Assembly: GCA_021781095.1 (NCBI GenBank)
Contig: JAJXXM010000307.1
Coordinates: forward strand, 1 to 18,755
Origin: a bacterium
Lineage (GTDB): Bacteria > Eremiobacterota > Eremiobacteria > Baltobacterales > Baltobacteraceae
DNA length: 18,755 nucleotides
Direction of reading: 5' to 3'
The position numbers and the translations under genes were made by a program. Under the pieces are notes generated by a model. That model worked only from the letters and a program-made list of their open reading frames with translations, was not told the DNA's origin and did not search any database. This document shows positions 1-7,579 of this stretch, piece after piece (the first letter of the stretch is position 1; every line of letters starts with the position of its first letter).

Positions 1-75
1 GAACGCGTCGTCGTAACCTTGAATCCGACGCCCGCCGCGACCGACGAGGTCTTGCTCGTTGACGACGACGCGTAG
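1..75 (+). CDS. pyrR: PyrR C-terminus (partial, 5' end outside window)
   Basis: The first bases are open in frame 1 and end at a TAG at 73-75, giving a 24-residue tail that reads roughly ERVVVTLNPTPAATDE followed by VLLVDDDA. This resembles the C-terminal strand pair of PyrR, the pyrimidine-operon regulator and uracil phosphoribosyltransferase, whose family members end in a similar valine-rich stretch followed by acidic residues. The position directly before pyrB, with a 17-base overlap, is the usual place for pyrR. Only the tail is visible, so the phosphoribosyl-binding loop cannot be checked. The name rests on context plus a short resemblance. If correct, the operon is probably controlled by PyrR upstream of this window. 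Confidence 0.6.
   Translation, partial: ERVVVTLNPTPAATDEVLLVDDDA
46..49 (+). promoter_or_regulatory. Ribosome binding site for pyrB
   Basis: GAGG lies nine bases before the TTG at 59, inside the end of the upstream gene. It supports the TTG as the true start, because the next residues (MTTTRSLLDIDDL) already match the expected N-terminus of aspartate carbamoyltransferase. Confidence 0.5.
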
Positions 76-961
76 CCTGCTCGATATCGACGACCTCACT
101 AACGAGGAAGTCGATGCAATGTTTTCGCTCGCGCACGAATTCGCGCAGCGCCCGGCACCGCGTTCCCTCGAGGGACGATTCTGTGCGAATCTTTTTTTCG
201 AACAGAGCACGCGAACGCACGTGTCCTTTCAGTGCGCGCAGATGCGCTTGGGGGCGAACGTCGTCAACCTCTCGCCGGCGCAATTAAGCCTTGCGACCAA
301 GGGCGAGCGGCTCGACGATACGGCGATCACGCTGCGCGCCTTAGGAATCGACGTGCTGGTCGCGCGGCATCCGCTCGTCGGTGCCGTCGCCGAGCTCGCT
401 GCGGCATTCGACGGCTGTACGGTGAACGCGGGCGATGGAACCAACGCGCACCCAACTCAGGCGCTATTGGATACGTTTACGTTGCGCGATATGCTCGGCG
501 ACCTGCGCGACCGTACGATCGCATTCGTCGGCGATATCCGGCACAGCCGCGTCGCGCATTCATCGATGCGCCTCCTCCGTCGCTTCGGCGCTCGGGTGCT
601 CGCGATCGGCCCCGAGGCCTTTCTGTCCGCGACCGAGGTGCCTTCCGACGTGCGTATCGCGCGGGATTTCGATGCGGCGCTCGCGTCCATCGACGCGCTC
701 GTCATGCTGCGCGTGCAGCGCGAACGCTTCGATAGCATGCCGATCGACGACGACGCCTATATTGCGGCATACCAACTCAACGACGCACGCCTCGAGCGGG
801 TCGGGACGCGAACGCCGATTCTCCATCCGGGGCCCTACAATCGCGGAGTGGAGATCGTCGACGCCGTGACGGTCGATCCTCGGTGGCGCTATCGCGAACA
901 GGTGCGCAACGGCGTGTTGGTGCGGGCCGCCCTCTTGCACCATCTCGTTCACGGCTGGTAG
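59..961 (+). CDS. pyrB: Aspartate carbamoyltransferase catalytic subunit
   Basis: PyrB condenses carbamoyl phosphate with L-aspartate to N-carbamoyl-aspartate, the committed step of pyrimidine synthesis, in the cytoplasm. The 300-residue length is normal for a catalytic chain. Visible active-site elements are the carbamoyl-phosphate loop STRT (50-53), the mobile loop with K81 in TKGE, RHP (103-105), HPTQ (131-134), SRV (163-165), the aspartate-binding MLRVQRE (216-222) and HPGPYNRGVEI (256-266). The start is a TTG overlapping the upstream gene by 17 bases, which suggests translational coupling. Residue 49 is Gln where most homologues have Pro or Ala (FFEQSTRT), a small oddity that should not affect the catalytic Ser-Thr-Arg-Thr. 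No pyrI regulatory chain follows. pyrC begins three bases after the stop. Confidence 0.97.
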   Translation: MTTTRSLLDIDDLTNEEVDAMFSLAHEFAQRPAPRSLEGRFCANLFFEQSTRTHVSFQCAQMRLGANVVNLSPAQLSLATKGERLDDTAITLRALGIDVLVARHPLVGAVAELAAAFDGCTVNAGDGTNAHPTQALLDTFTLRDMLGDLRDRTIAFVGDIRHSRVAHSSMRLLRRFGARVLAIGPEAFLSATEVPSDVRIARDFDAALASIDALVMLRVQRERFDSMPIDDDAYIAAYQLNDARLERVGTRTPILHPGPYNRGVEIVDAVTVDPRWRYREQVRNGVLVRAALLHHLVHGW

Positions 962-964
962 GCG

Positions 965-2254
965 ATGCTCGTTCGGGGTGGGCGCATCGTCGATCCGCGA
1001 CAACGTCTCGATGCATTACGGGACCTGCGGACCGAAGGCGACCGCATCGTCGAGATCGGCGAGCACCTGCGCGCGCGCGCCGGCGAAGAGACGATCGATG
1101 CGGTTGGTTGGGTCGTCGCGCCCGGATTTATCGACGCGCACGTGCACTTGCGCGAGCCTGGATTCGAGGCGAAGGAAACGCTCGCTTCGGGAACGGCGGC
1201 AGCGGTACGCGGCGGTTTTACCACGCTCTGCGCGATGCCGAATACCGAGCCGGCGATCGACGGCGTCGAGATGGTGGCGCGGGTTGCATTTCCCGCTCCA
1301 GACCGCGAACGCGGAGTCCTCGCCCGAATCTTTCCGATCGCGGCGATGACGCGCGCCCGTGCGGGGCGCGAGGTGCTCGATTACCCATCGCTCGTCGCTG
1401 CCGGTGCGGTCGCGTTCTCCGACGACGGAAGCACGGTCGCCGACGCGCGCGTGATGCGCGAGGTCCTGCGCGCGCTCGTACCGCTCGACCGTCCGGCGAT
1501 CGTCCATGCCGAAGATGTCGCACTGAAAGGGAACGGCGTCATGCATGAGGGCGCGGTCTCGGCGCGGCTCGGCGTTCCCGGAAGCCCCGCCTCGGCGGAG
1601 GAGAGCATTGTCGCGCGCGATCTCGTTCTCGCGTTGGAGGTCGGCGCTCGCGTGCATATCGCTCACGTCTCGACCGCTCGCAGCATGGAGCTCATCGCCT
1701 GGGCGCGTGAGCGCCGCGCGCGCGTGACCTGTGAAGTCACGCCGCATCACCTCGTGTTCACCGATGAAGCGGTCGAGGAGTTCGGGGCGCGCGCGAAGGT
1801 GAACCCACCCTTACGCACCGCCGCCGACGCGCGCGCGTTGCGGGATGCGGTGCGCGCCGGCGCGATCGATTTTTTTGCGAGCGATCACGCGCCGCATACC
1901 GATGCCGAAAAGAGCGGCGATCTCGCGCACGCGGCGGTCGGCTTCACCGGATTGGAGATCGCGGTTGGAGCGTACGCCCGCGCGCTGCCCGATCTTCCGA
2001 TGAGCGATTTCGTCGCACTCTGCAGCACGCGCGCCGCCGAGGTGCTTCGGCTTCCCGGTGGAACGCTCGCCGTCGGTGCTCCCGCCGATATCACGATGTT
2101 TTCGGAGCGGTCCTGGCGCGTCGATCCCGCGCGCTTCGCATCGAAGGGGCGCGCGACGCCCTTCGAGGGATGGGAGCTTCCGCGATGCGTGGAGGCGACG
2201 GTCGTCGCCGGGCGCGTTGCCTACCGCGCCGAGGGTGGAACGGTAATTTCCTAG
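965..2254 (+). CDS. pyrC: Dihydroorotase, class I
   Basis: This enzyme reversibly cyclises N-carbamoyl-aspartate to dihydroorotate, the third step of pyrimidine synthesis. It is an amidohydrolase TIM barrel with zinc. At 429 residues it is the long (class I) form. Metal and substrate residues visible are H59 and H61 in DAHVHLREPG, the aspartate pair in FSDDG (153-154), H181 in VHAED, H234 in HIAHVST, and D307 in ASDHAPH. PHHL (260-263) and the KVNPPLR strand (278-284) are also conserved in the family. The ATG start is three bases after pyrB, so the two are surely co-transcribed and may form the PyrB-PyrC complex described for class I enzymes. Its TAG stop lies in the first copy of a 12-base direct repeat shared with the convergent marC. 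Confidence 0.97.
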   Translation: MLVRGGRIVDPRQRLDALRDLRTEGDRIVEIGEHLRARAGEETIDAVGWVVAPGFIDAHVHLREPGFEAKETLASGTAAAVRGGFTTLCAMPNTEPAIDGVEMVARVAFPAPDRERGVLARIFPIAAMTRARAGREVLDYPSLVAAGAVAFSDDGSTVADARVMREVLRALVPLDRPAIVHAEDVALKGNGVMHEGAVSARLGVPGSPASAEESIVARDLVLALEVGARVHIAHVSTARSMELIAWARERRARVTCEVTPHHLVFTDEAVEEFGARAKVNPPLRTAADARALRDAVRAGAIDFFASDHAPHTDAEKSGDLAHAAVGFTGLEIAVGAYARALPDLPMSDFVALCSTRAAEVLRLPGGTLAVGAPADITMFSERSWRVDPARFASKGRATPFEGWELPRCVEATVVAGRVAYRAEGGTVIS

Positions 2255-2273
2255 TGACGGGAATTTCCTAGTG
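2245..2273. repeat. Tandem 12-bp direct repeat containing both convergent stop codons
   Basis: The 12-mer AATTTCCTAGTG occurs at 2245-2256 and again at 2262-2273, a period of 17 bases. The palindromic CTAG in copy one gives the pyrC stop (TAG at 2252-2254). The CTAG in copy two gives the marC stop on the other strand (2268-2270). No hairpin of terminator type is visible here. Confidence 0.85.
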
Positions 2274-2900
2274 GTGGAAGAGCGGCGTCTGTAAGAGGCC
2301 GTTGATGACGAACTGCACCGCGAGCGCGGCGAGCACGATGCCGAGCACGCGCGAGACGACGTGAATCCCCGTCGTACCGATGCGGTGCAAGAAGCGAGCG
2401 GCGCCGCGCATGCAGAGCCAGGTCACGAAGAGGGCCGCCGCATAGGCGAGCACGGTCGAGAGGATGCGCGTCGCGGAGCCTGCAGCGAGGCTAACGAGGA
2501 GCAGGACCGTCGCCAGCGTCCCCGGCCCCGCGATCATGGGGATCGCTAGGGGGAAGACCGCCGGGTTCTCGGCGGCGCTCGCGGCGCGCTCCTCATCTTC
2601 GGTGCGGCGCGTCCCGGTCGGCCGGGCGAAGAGCATATCGATCGCGATGAGGAAGAGCAGCATGCCCCCGGCGATGGTAAAGGCCGGGAGGGTGATGCCG
2701 AGGTAGGCAAGCACCGCCGGGCCGACCAGGCCCATCGCCGCCATGACGACCGCGGCGACGAGCACCGCCTGATCGACGATGCGTCCGCGCTTTTCGCGCG
2801 GCAAGTGGGCGGTCGTCGCCATGGTGAACGGGATCATGCCGAGCGGATCGACGATGGTAAATGCCGTTGCGAATGCCGTCGCGGTAAAATGCCAGTCCAT
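2268..2900 (-). CDS. MarC/YhcN-type integral membrane protein (UPF0056)
   Basis: This 210-residue protein belongs to the MarC family of six-helix inner-membrane proteins. Their function is unsettled; the early link to multiple antibiotic resistance in E. coli was later disputed, and transport has been suggested. Visible hydrophobic segments lie near residues 5-25, 43-65, 70-92, 113-136, 148-166 and 182-202. The family signature FPLAIPMIAGPGTLA spans 116-130, and an N-terminal IVDPLGMIPF (16-25) is also typical. A charged cytoplasmic loop rich in Arg and Glu lies at 93-111. The ATG at 2900 is chosen because it begins the first helix; the same frame runs much further upstream but is only the antisense of carA. 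It is the only minus-strand gene in the window. Confidence 0.9.
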   Translation of the reverse strand: MDWHFTATAFATAFTIVDPLGMIPFTMATTAHLPREKRGRIVDQAVLVAAVVMAAMGLVGPAVLAYLGITLPAFTIAGGMLLFLIAIDMLFARPTGTRRTEDEERAASAAENPAVFPLAIPMIAGPGTLATVLLLVSLAAGSATRILSTVLAYAAALFVTWLCMRGAARFLHRIGTTGIHVVSRVLGIVLAALAVQFVINGLLQTPLFHH

Positions 2901-2945
2901 TACCGCCGAGGGATCGAGCTTCGGGATGCCAAACCCTTTGCCCCG
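2901..2945. promoter_or_regulatory. Divergent marC/carA intergenic region
   Basis: These 45 bases separate the start codons of marC (minus) and carA (plus). No convincing -35/-10 pair or clear Shine-Dalgarno sequence is visible for either gene. A TAAAAT resembling a -10 element for carA lies at 2885-2890, inside the first codons of marC, but no good -35 sits 16-18 bases before it. At least one promoter is expected here, because the two genes face away from each other. Confidence 0.35.
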
Positions 2946-4031
2946 ATGCCTCACCCCGCCGCACTTTTTCTCGCCGACGGTTCGCGCTTCGACGGCGATG
3001 GGCTCGCATGCACCGGAATCGCGCTCGGGGAAGCGGTTTTTTATACCGGGATGACCGGGTATGAAGAGGCGCTCACCGACCCGTCGTACGCCGGTCAGAT
3101 TTTGACCTTCACCTACCCGATGATCGGAAATTACGGGATCAGCGGCGGCGCCGCCCAGTATGGCCGCGCCTGCGTCGCCGGAGCGATCGTGAAGCGCATC
3201 TCGTACCATCCCTCGCACTACCTCTCGAAGGAGTCGCTGCCTGGCTGGCTCGACGAACAGCGCGTTCCCACGATGGTGGGGGCCGATACGCGGGCAATTA
3301 CGATCGCCCTGCGCGAGCACGGAACGATCTGGGCCGCGCTTGCCGTCGGTGCCGAGGAGATCGCCGATGCCGAAGCTCGACTCGCCGCCTTCGTTCGCAG
3401 CGCGACAACGAAAGATTTGGTGCCCAGCGTCGCCGCGCGCACGGCGCACGTCGAAGGGCTTCGCGGCGGCACGCGAGTGACGTTGGTCGATTGCGGAGTG
3501 AAACGCGCGATTCTCCGCGATCTCTCGGCCCTTGGGGCGGAGATCACCGTCGTTCCCTACGATGCCACGCGCGAACAGATTCTCGCAAACGATCCGGCGA
3601 TGGTGCTCGTGTCGCCGGGGCCCGGCGATCCGACCGATCTCGCCGGAACGATCGAGACGCTGCGCTCGCTGATCGGCAACGTTCCGCTCTACGGCATCTG
3701 TCTCGGCCATCAACTGCTCGCGCTCGCCTATGGGGCGCGCACCTATAAGTTGCCCTACGGTCACCGCGGCGGGAATCAACCCGTCAAAGATCTTCGCCGC
3801 GACGAAGTGATCGTCACGGCACACAATCATGGGTACGCCGTCGATGCGACGTCGCTTCCCGACGAACTCGAGGCGACGATGACGAACCTCAACGACGGAA
3901 CGAACGAAGGCTTCGCACACCGGACGCTCCCGATCGAAGCCGTGCAGTTTCATCCCGAGGCGTCGCCGGGACCCCGCGATGCGCGCCGGCTCTTTGCAAC
4001 GTGGCTCGATCGCGCACGCTCGTTCGCATAA
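2946..4031 (+). CDS. carA: Carbamoyl-phosphate synthase small (glutaminase) subunit
   Basis: CarA hydrolyses glutamine and passes ammonia to CarB for carbamoyl phosphate synthesis, which feeds both pyrimidines and arginine. The 361 residues comprise the N-terminal CPSase_sm domain (GYEEALTDPSYAGQI near 38-52; GADTRAIT near 112-119) and a C-terminal class I glutamine amidotransferase domain. The triad is visible: C252 in GICLGHQ, then H336 and E338 in QFHPEA, with the same spacing as in the E. coli enzyme (269, 353, 355). GPGDP marks the oxyanion-side strand. The frame is open upstream, but those codons are antisense to marC, so the ATG before PHPAALFLADG is the natural start. Its partner carB is about 4.25 kb downstream rather than adjacent. 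Confidence 0.97.
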   Translation: MPHPAALFLADGSRFDGDGLACTGIALGEAVFYTGMTGYEEALTDPSYAGQILTFTYPMIGNYGISGGAAQYGRACVAGAIVKRISYHPSHYLSKESLPGWLDEQRVPTMVGADTRAITIALREHGTIWAALAVGAEEIADAEARLAAFVRSATTKDLVPSVAARTAHVEGLRGGTRVTLVDCGVKRAILRDLSALGAEITVVPYDATREQILANDPAMVLVSPGPGDPTDLAGTIETLRSLIGNVPLYGICLGHQLLALAYGARTYKLPYGHRGGNQPVKDLRRDEVIVTAHNHGYAVDATSLPDELEATMTNLNDGTNEGFAHRTLPIEAVQFHPEASPGPRDARRLFATWLDRARSFA

Positions 4032-4909
4032 AACTCGGCCTCGTTCTTGCGGCGCTCGCCTTCGTGCTCGCCCCGCGGATCGGCGTCGCACAGAGCCTTC
4101 CACGCCTGGAGGTCGAGCGCTTTACGATGACCGCGCAGCCCGCCTCGCCGACGATCGGTCGCGCCTTTGCGTTGACGATCGTTCTGACGGTTCGCGGCAA
4201 CGTCCGCCGTATCGACAACGTGACGCTGCCGATCCTCTCGCAATTGGAATTACGCGGCGACGAGCGAACGCTCCAACATACGAACGGAACGAGCATCTAT
4301 CGCGAAACGTTGACGGTGCGAGCGGCGCGCACCGGAGCGATTCTACTCGCGCCGGCGACGCTCGATGCGATCGACGCACGGACCGGACAGGCGGAGCAAT
4401 ATTCCAGTAATCCGCTGACGATCGTGGTCCGCGGAGGGGCGCTGCAACCCTTTGCGACGGTCGGAAGTGCGGTCGGAAATCTCGTGCCGATCGTGCTTCG
4501 CATCGCCGAGGTTCTCGCCGCGCTCGTCGCGGTCGTCCTCGTGGCGGCGGCGATGCTGTGGTTGCGCCGTCGTCGACCGCGGGCGCCCGAGCCGGTCATC
4601 GCTCCGGTCGCGATCGCCGAGGCTCCGGTGGTGGAGCAGACGCGGAACGAGCGACTGCGTGATGCCGCGCTCGTCCTGCGAGCGGAGCCGACGCGCGCGG
4701 TCGTGCGCTCGGTACGGATCGCCGTTCGCTCGCTCGTCGGCGCGTCGGCGAGCGAGACGCTCGCCGATGTGCTCGCGCGCCTGCATGGGGATGACCGCGA
4801 TCTCTCGCCGCTCCTGCGAGCCTTGGAGCGGGCGGCCTTCACGACCGAGGATGACTTGCAAAGCGCCATTCGAACGTGCGACGCTGCGTTCGCGGAGGTT
4901 TTATCATGA
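4001..4909 (+). CDS. BatD-like membrane-anchored protein
   Basis: Unlike catalytic neighbours, this protein has no enzyme motif. It shows a signal peptide (basic n-region with R3, R5, R9 and K11, hydrophobic core 12-24, likely cleavage after VAQ at 29-31). A beta-rich extracytoplasmic domain follows at about 35-145, typical of the Ig-like part of BatD (oxygen tolerance) proteins. A transmembrane helix spans about 163-187 and is followed by an Arg-rich stop-transfer, then a helical cytoplasmic tail (190-302). Canonical BatD proteins are longer, so this is a reduced form with apparently one Ig-like domain. It starts at a GTG inside carA (31-base overlap); no better start preserves the signal peptide. 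Its place before MoxR, DUF58 and VWA genes supports the call. The exact role of BatD proteins is unknown. Confidence 0.7.
   Translation: MARSRTLVRIKLGLVLAALAFVLAPRIGVAQSLPRLEVERFTMTAQPASPTIGRAFALTIVLTVRGNVRRIDNVTLPILSQLELRGDERTLQHTNGTSIYRETLTVRAARTGAILLAPATLDAIDARTGQAEQYSSNPLTIVVRGGALQPFATVGSAVGNLVPIVLRIAEVLAALVAVVLVAAAMLWLRRRRPRAPEPVIAPVAIAEAPVVEQTRNERLRDAALVLRAEPTRAVVRSVRIAVRSLVGASASETLADVLARLHGDDRDLSPLLRALERAAFTTEDDLQSAIRTCDAAFAEVLS
4894..4898 (+). promoter_or_regulatory. Ribosome binding site for moxR
   Basis: GGAGG sits seven bases before the ATG at 4906. It decides between this start and an in-frame ATG ten codons upstream at 4876, which has no such site and would add residues not seen in MoxR proteins. 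Confidence 0.75.
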
Positions 4910-5829
4910 GCGCGACTCCACGCGACGTCGAACGAGCCCTCAAAAAGACGATCGTCGGGCAAGATGCTGCAATCGAGGGGCTGCTGTTGGCGTCGATCGC
5001 CGACGGGCACGCGCTCCTCGAGGGCCCGCCGGGCATTGCAAAGACGCTCGCGTGTCGGGCTCTCGCCGCGTCGCTCGATGCGACGTTTAAACGCATTCAA
5101 TTTACTCCCGACCTCTTACCGGCCGATATCGTCGGAACGCGGATCTTCGATCAACAGAGCTCGCGCTTCGATACCGTGCTGGGACCGATCGTCGCCAATA
5201 TCGTCCTTGCCGACGAGATCAATCGTGCGCCCGCGAAGGTGCAGAGCGCGCTGCTCGAAGCGATGCAAGAACGCCAGGTAACCATCGGCCACGAGAGCCA
5301 TCCGCTTCCCGATCCGTTCGTCGTTCTCGCGACCATGAACCCGCTCGATAACGACGGGACGTATGCGTTGCCGCTCGCACAGATGGATCGCTTTTTGCTG
5401 AAGATCGATCTCGGGTATCCGAACGAAGAAGAAGAACTCGAGATTCTCGATCGCTACGCGTTCGCGCAGACCCCGCTTCCGCAGCGCGTGGCGACGCTCG
5501 ACGACGTCCGTGCGTGGCGCGCGAGCGCTCGCGCGGTTCACGTCGATAACAAATTACATCGATACGTCGTCGATCTCGTGATGGCGACGCGCAGCTCCTC
5601 GCCCTACGTCGCCACTGGAGCGAGCCCGCGCGCCAGCCTCGCATTGGTCGGCTGCGCCCGCGCTCGTGCGTTTCTCAAAGACCGGGCGTACGTCGAGCCC
5701 GACGATATTCGCAGCGTCGCGCCAGCGGTACTCCGTCATCGCATCGCGTTCACGCATCGCCTCTCGCTCGAGGGAATCGCGCCGTCGTCCTGGATCGCCG
5801 AGACGATCGCCGGCGTTCGCGTGCCGTGA
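4906..5829 (+). CDS. MoxR-family AAA+ ATPase
   Basis: MoxR ATPases are cytoplasmic AAA+ chaperones that act with VWA-domain partners to mature or insert cofactors into protein complexes. The 307-residue protein has Walker A EGPPGIAKT (39-47), Walker B IVLADEIN (99-106, with D103 and E104), sensor 1 in TMNP (N145), a DRF segment (161-163) and the C-terminal lid with sensor 2 in GASPRASLAL (R242). The conserved FTPDLLPADIVG (67-78) is a family hallmark. It overlaps the BatD-like gene by ATGA and the DUF58 gene by GTGA, so the trio is translationally linked. The client is unknown, because MoxR subfamilies serve different targets and the sequence alone does not name one. Confidence 0.95.
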   Translation: MSATPRDVERALKKTIVGQDAAIEGLLLASIADGHALLEGPPGIAKTLACRALAASLDATFKRIQFTPDLLPADIVGTRIFDQQSSRFDTVLGPIVANIVLADEINRAPAKVQSALLEAMQERQVTIGHESHPLPDPFVVLATMNPLDNDGTYALPLAQMDRFLLKIDLGYPNEEEELEILDRYAFAQTPLPQRVATLDDVRAWRASARAVHVDNKLHRYVVDLVMATRSSSPYVATGASPRASLALVGCARARAFLKDRAYVEPDDIRSVAPAVLRHRIAFTHRLSLEGIAPSSWIAETIAGVRVP

Positions 5830-6662
5830 ACCTGCGCGAAGCGCTCCTCCGTGGCCGCAATCGCCCCCGGGTACTCGGAGGCGGATCGCCGACCACTTCG
5901 CGCGGTGACGGATATGAGTTCGTGCAATTGCGCGGGTACCTCATCGGAGACGACGTTCGACGCATCGACTGGGCGGCGACCGCGCGGAGCGGCGCCTTAC
6001 AGACGCGCGTGATGCTCGAGGACATCGCGTTGATCTTCGCGGCGATCTGCGATCGCTCGCCCTCGATGCGTCTCGGGCGTCGACGAGCGCTCGCCGACGC
6101 CGCCGACGATGCGGTCGCTGCCTGGTTCGGTGCGAGCGGCGGCGAAGACCGTGCGATCGCGCTGCTCGCTCGAGGGCCGGTCCCAAACCGAGCGCGACCG
6201 GGGCGTTCCGGCGCGGCGCTCGCGCGCGAGGCGTTACGCACGCAGCCGGAGGAAGATTTCGATCCGAACGCGCTGCTCGATATCGCGACGGCGACCTTGC
6301 CGCGCGGCGCGGCGCTGCTCCTGGTAACCGATGCCGCCGGCGCCGAACGCAGCGACGACGTACGGCTCGCCGAGATCGCCCTTCGTTACGACGCAACCCT
6401 CGCGCTGGCGCGCGATCCCTGGCAGGGCGATCTCCCGTTGCACGGATTCGCGCGCCTCGTCGATGTCGAGAGCGGCGAACCGTACCTCCGCTGGTACGGC
6501 AAGCGCGAACGCGAGGCATATCGGCGTGCGAGCGTCGCACGCGAAGAAGAACTCGTCCGTCGCTTCGCTCGCTTCGGTTGGCGTACCGGCATTCTCGAGG
6601 AGAGCGACGGAACGGCAGCGCTTGCCGAGGCCTTTGGAATTCCGCGGGGGGCGCTCGATTGA
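5826..6662 (+). CDS. DUF58 domain protein (VWA-like, MoxR partner)
   Basis: DUF58 proteins are routine companions of MoxR ATPases and carry a degenerate or active von Willebrand A fold. In this 278-residue protein the signature GDDVRRIDWAATARSG lies at 41-56, and a complete-looking metal-ion site DRSPSM is at 76-81 (D76, S78, S80). The C-terminal half (from about 180) is basic and helical. No transmembrane segment is evident, whereas many DUF58 proteins have two N-terminal helices; this is a short, soluble version. The GTG start overlaps the moxR stop by four bases, and its own stop overlaps the next gene's TTG. The likely role is as substrate adaptor or co-chaperone, by analogy with the family; no direct function is established. 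Confidence 0.9.
   Translation: MNLREALLRGRNRPRVLGGGSPTTSRGDGYEFVQLRGYLIGDDVRRIDWAATARSGALQTRVMLEDIALIFAAICDRSPSMRLGRRRALADAADDAVAAWFGASGGEDRAIALLARGPVPNRARPGRSGAALAREALRTQPEEDFDPNALLDIATATLPRGAALLLVTDAAGAERSDDVRLAEIALRYDATLALARDPWQGDLPLHGFARLVDVESGEPYLRWYGKREREAYRRASVAREEELVRRFARFGWRTGILEESDGTAALAEAFGIPRGALD
6646..6651 (+). promoter_or_regulatory. G-rich putative ribosome binding site for the VWA gene
   Basis: A run of six G lies seven bases before the TTG at 6659. It is not a perfect Shine-Dalgarno sequence but fits the TTGA overlap start. Starting further upstream would place residues of an unrelated frame before the first membrane helix. Confidence 0.35.
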
Positions 6663-7579
6663 GTTTCGGAGCGCCGGGATGGCTCCTCGCTGCGGCGCTG
6701 TTGGTCGCGCTCGGGCTGTGGTCGTTCGAGCGCGCGCGAAGGGTACGCGACGCGCGCGATCTCGCGTACTCCGATCTCGCCTTTCTGCGCCGCGCGCTCG
6801 GCGAACGCGATCGCTTCGGCGCCCTGTTGCGCGGCGCGTGGATCGCGGGGCTCGCGCTCGTCGCGCTCGCGCTCGCGCGGCCGCATGTGCTCTTGCCGGT
6901 GCCGGTACACGACGGCGCGGTCGTCCTCTGCATCGATACGTCGGGCTCGATGGCATCGACCGATATCGTGCCGACGCGCGCGCTCGCAGCACGCGCCGCG
7001 GCGACCCGCTTCATCGAGGAGATGGCGCGCGGAGAGCGCGTCGCGATCGTCGCCTTCTCGGGGGCGGCTTCGGTGGTGCAGCCACTGACGGCGCATCATG
7101 CGACGGCGATCGCCGCACTCGATACCCTTCCAGCACCGAACGGTCCCACCGCAATCGGGGACGCACTCGCGCTCGCCGGCTCGCTGCTCGGGCAGCGGGG
7201 GCCGCGCACCGTCGTGTTGGTCACCGACGGCGTGAATAACACCGGTATCGATCCGCTCGCCGCGGCATCGACGCTCGGCGAGCGCGGCATTCACGTCGAT
7301 ACCGTCGGCATCGGCACGAATTCGGGCTCGCTCATACCCGGGACGAGCGAGGCCGCCGGGATCGACGACGCCGCGCTGCGTGCCTACGCTCGCGCGAGCG
7401 GGGGGCGTTTCGTACGCGTCGAGAATGCCTCGCAGTTGCGCGGAGCGCTCGGCGCGTTGGGACGCGTGACCTCGTTCGAGCGAAAGAGCGTCGATGTCTC
7501 GCTCGCGGCGGCGTTCGTTGGGGCGTTGCTACTCGCACTTGCCGCCTTCGCCGCGGTCGGATTGGGAAGGATATCGTGA
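6659..7579 (+). CDS. Membrane VWA-domain protein (BatA-like)
   Basis: This 306-residue protein has the BatA layout: an N-terminal helix (8-22), a second helix (59-74) ending in ALARP, a von Willebrand A domain (about 87-265) and a C-terminal helix (about 281-302). The metal-ion-dependent adhesion site is intact: DTSGS (D93, S95, S97), T164 in GPTAIGDAL, and D190 in LVTDGVNN. The VWA domain would face the periplasm or outside between helices two and three in the BatA model. Translation starts at a TTG in a TTGA overlap with the DUF58 gene. It probably works with the MoxR ATPase and the BatD-like protein in assembling or guarding an envelope complex. No BatB, BatC or BatE homologue follows, so the module is minimal. 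Confidence 0.88.
   Translation: MSFGAPGWLLAAALLVALGLWSFERARRVRDARDLAYSDLAFLRRALGERDRFGALLRGAWIAGLALVALALARPHVLLPVPVHDGAVVLCIDTSGSMASTDIVPTRALAARAAATRFIEEMARGERVAIVAFSGAASVVQPLTAHHATAIAALDTLPAPNGPTAIGDALALAGSLLGQRGPRTVVLVTDGVNNTGIDPLAAASTLGERGIHVDTVGIGTNSGSLIPGTSEAAGIDDAALRAYARASGGRFVRVENASQLRGALGALGRVTSFERKSVDVSLAAAFVGALLLALAAFAAVGLGRIS
7564..7570 (+). promoter_or_regulatory. Ribosome binding site for pdxH
   Basis: GGGAAGG lies five bases before the GTG at 7576, supporting this GTG, which forms a GTGA overlap with the preceding stop. Confidence 0.55.

Noticed and set aside
2241..2280. Possible intrinsic terminator between pyrC and marC
   Set aside because: The repeat is direct, not inverted, and there is no GC stem with a T-run on either strand.
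2805..2945. Upstream extension of carA by 47 codons
   Set aside because: These codons are antisense to the start of marC and encode a Cys/Arg-rich stretch unlike any CarA N-terminus. The ATG at 2946 matches the family start.
2901..4103. Long minus-strand open frame continuous with marC and extending through carA
   Set aside because: It is antisense to carA, with an Arg- and Gly-rich composition and no domain. MarC begins at the ATG at 2900, where the first membrane helix starts.
4001..7579. Possible defence island or toxin system based on MoxR plus VWA genes
   Set aside because: MoxR-VWA pairs do occur in defence contexts, but here the DUF58 gene, BatD-like membrane protein and housekeeping neighbours fit the Bat-type chaperone module better. 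No nuclease, toxin or integrase is nearby.
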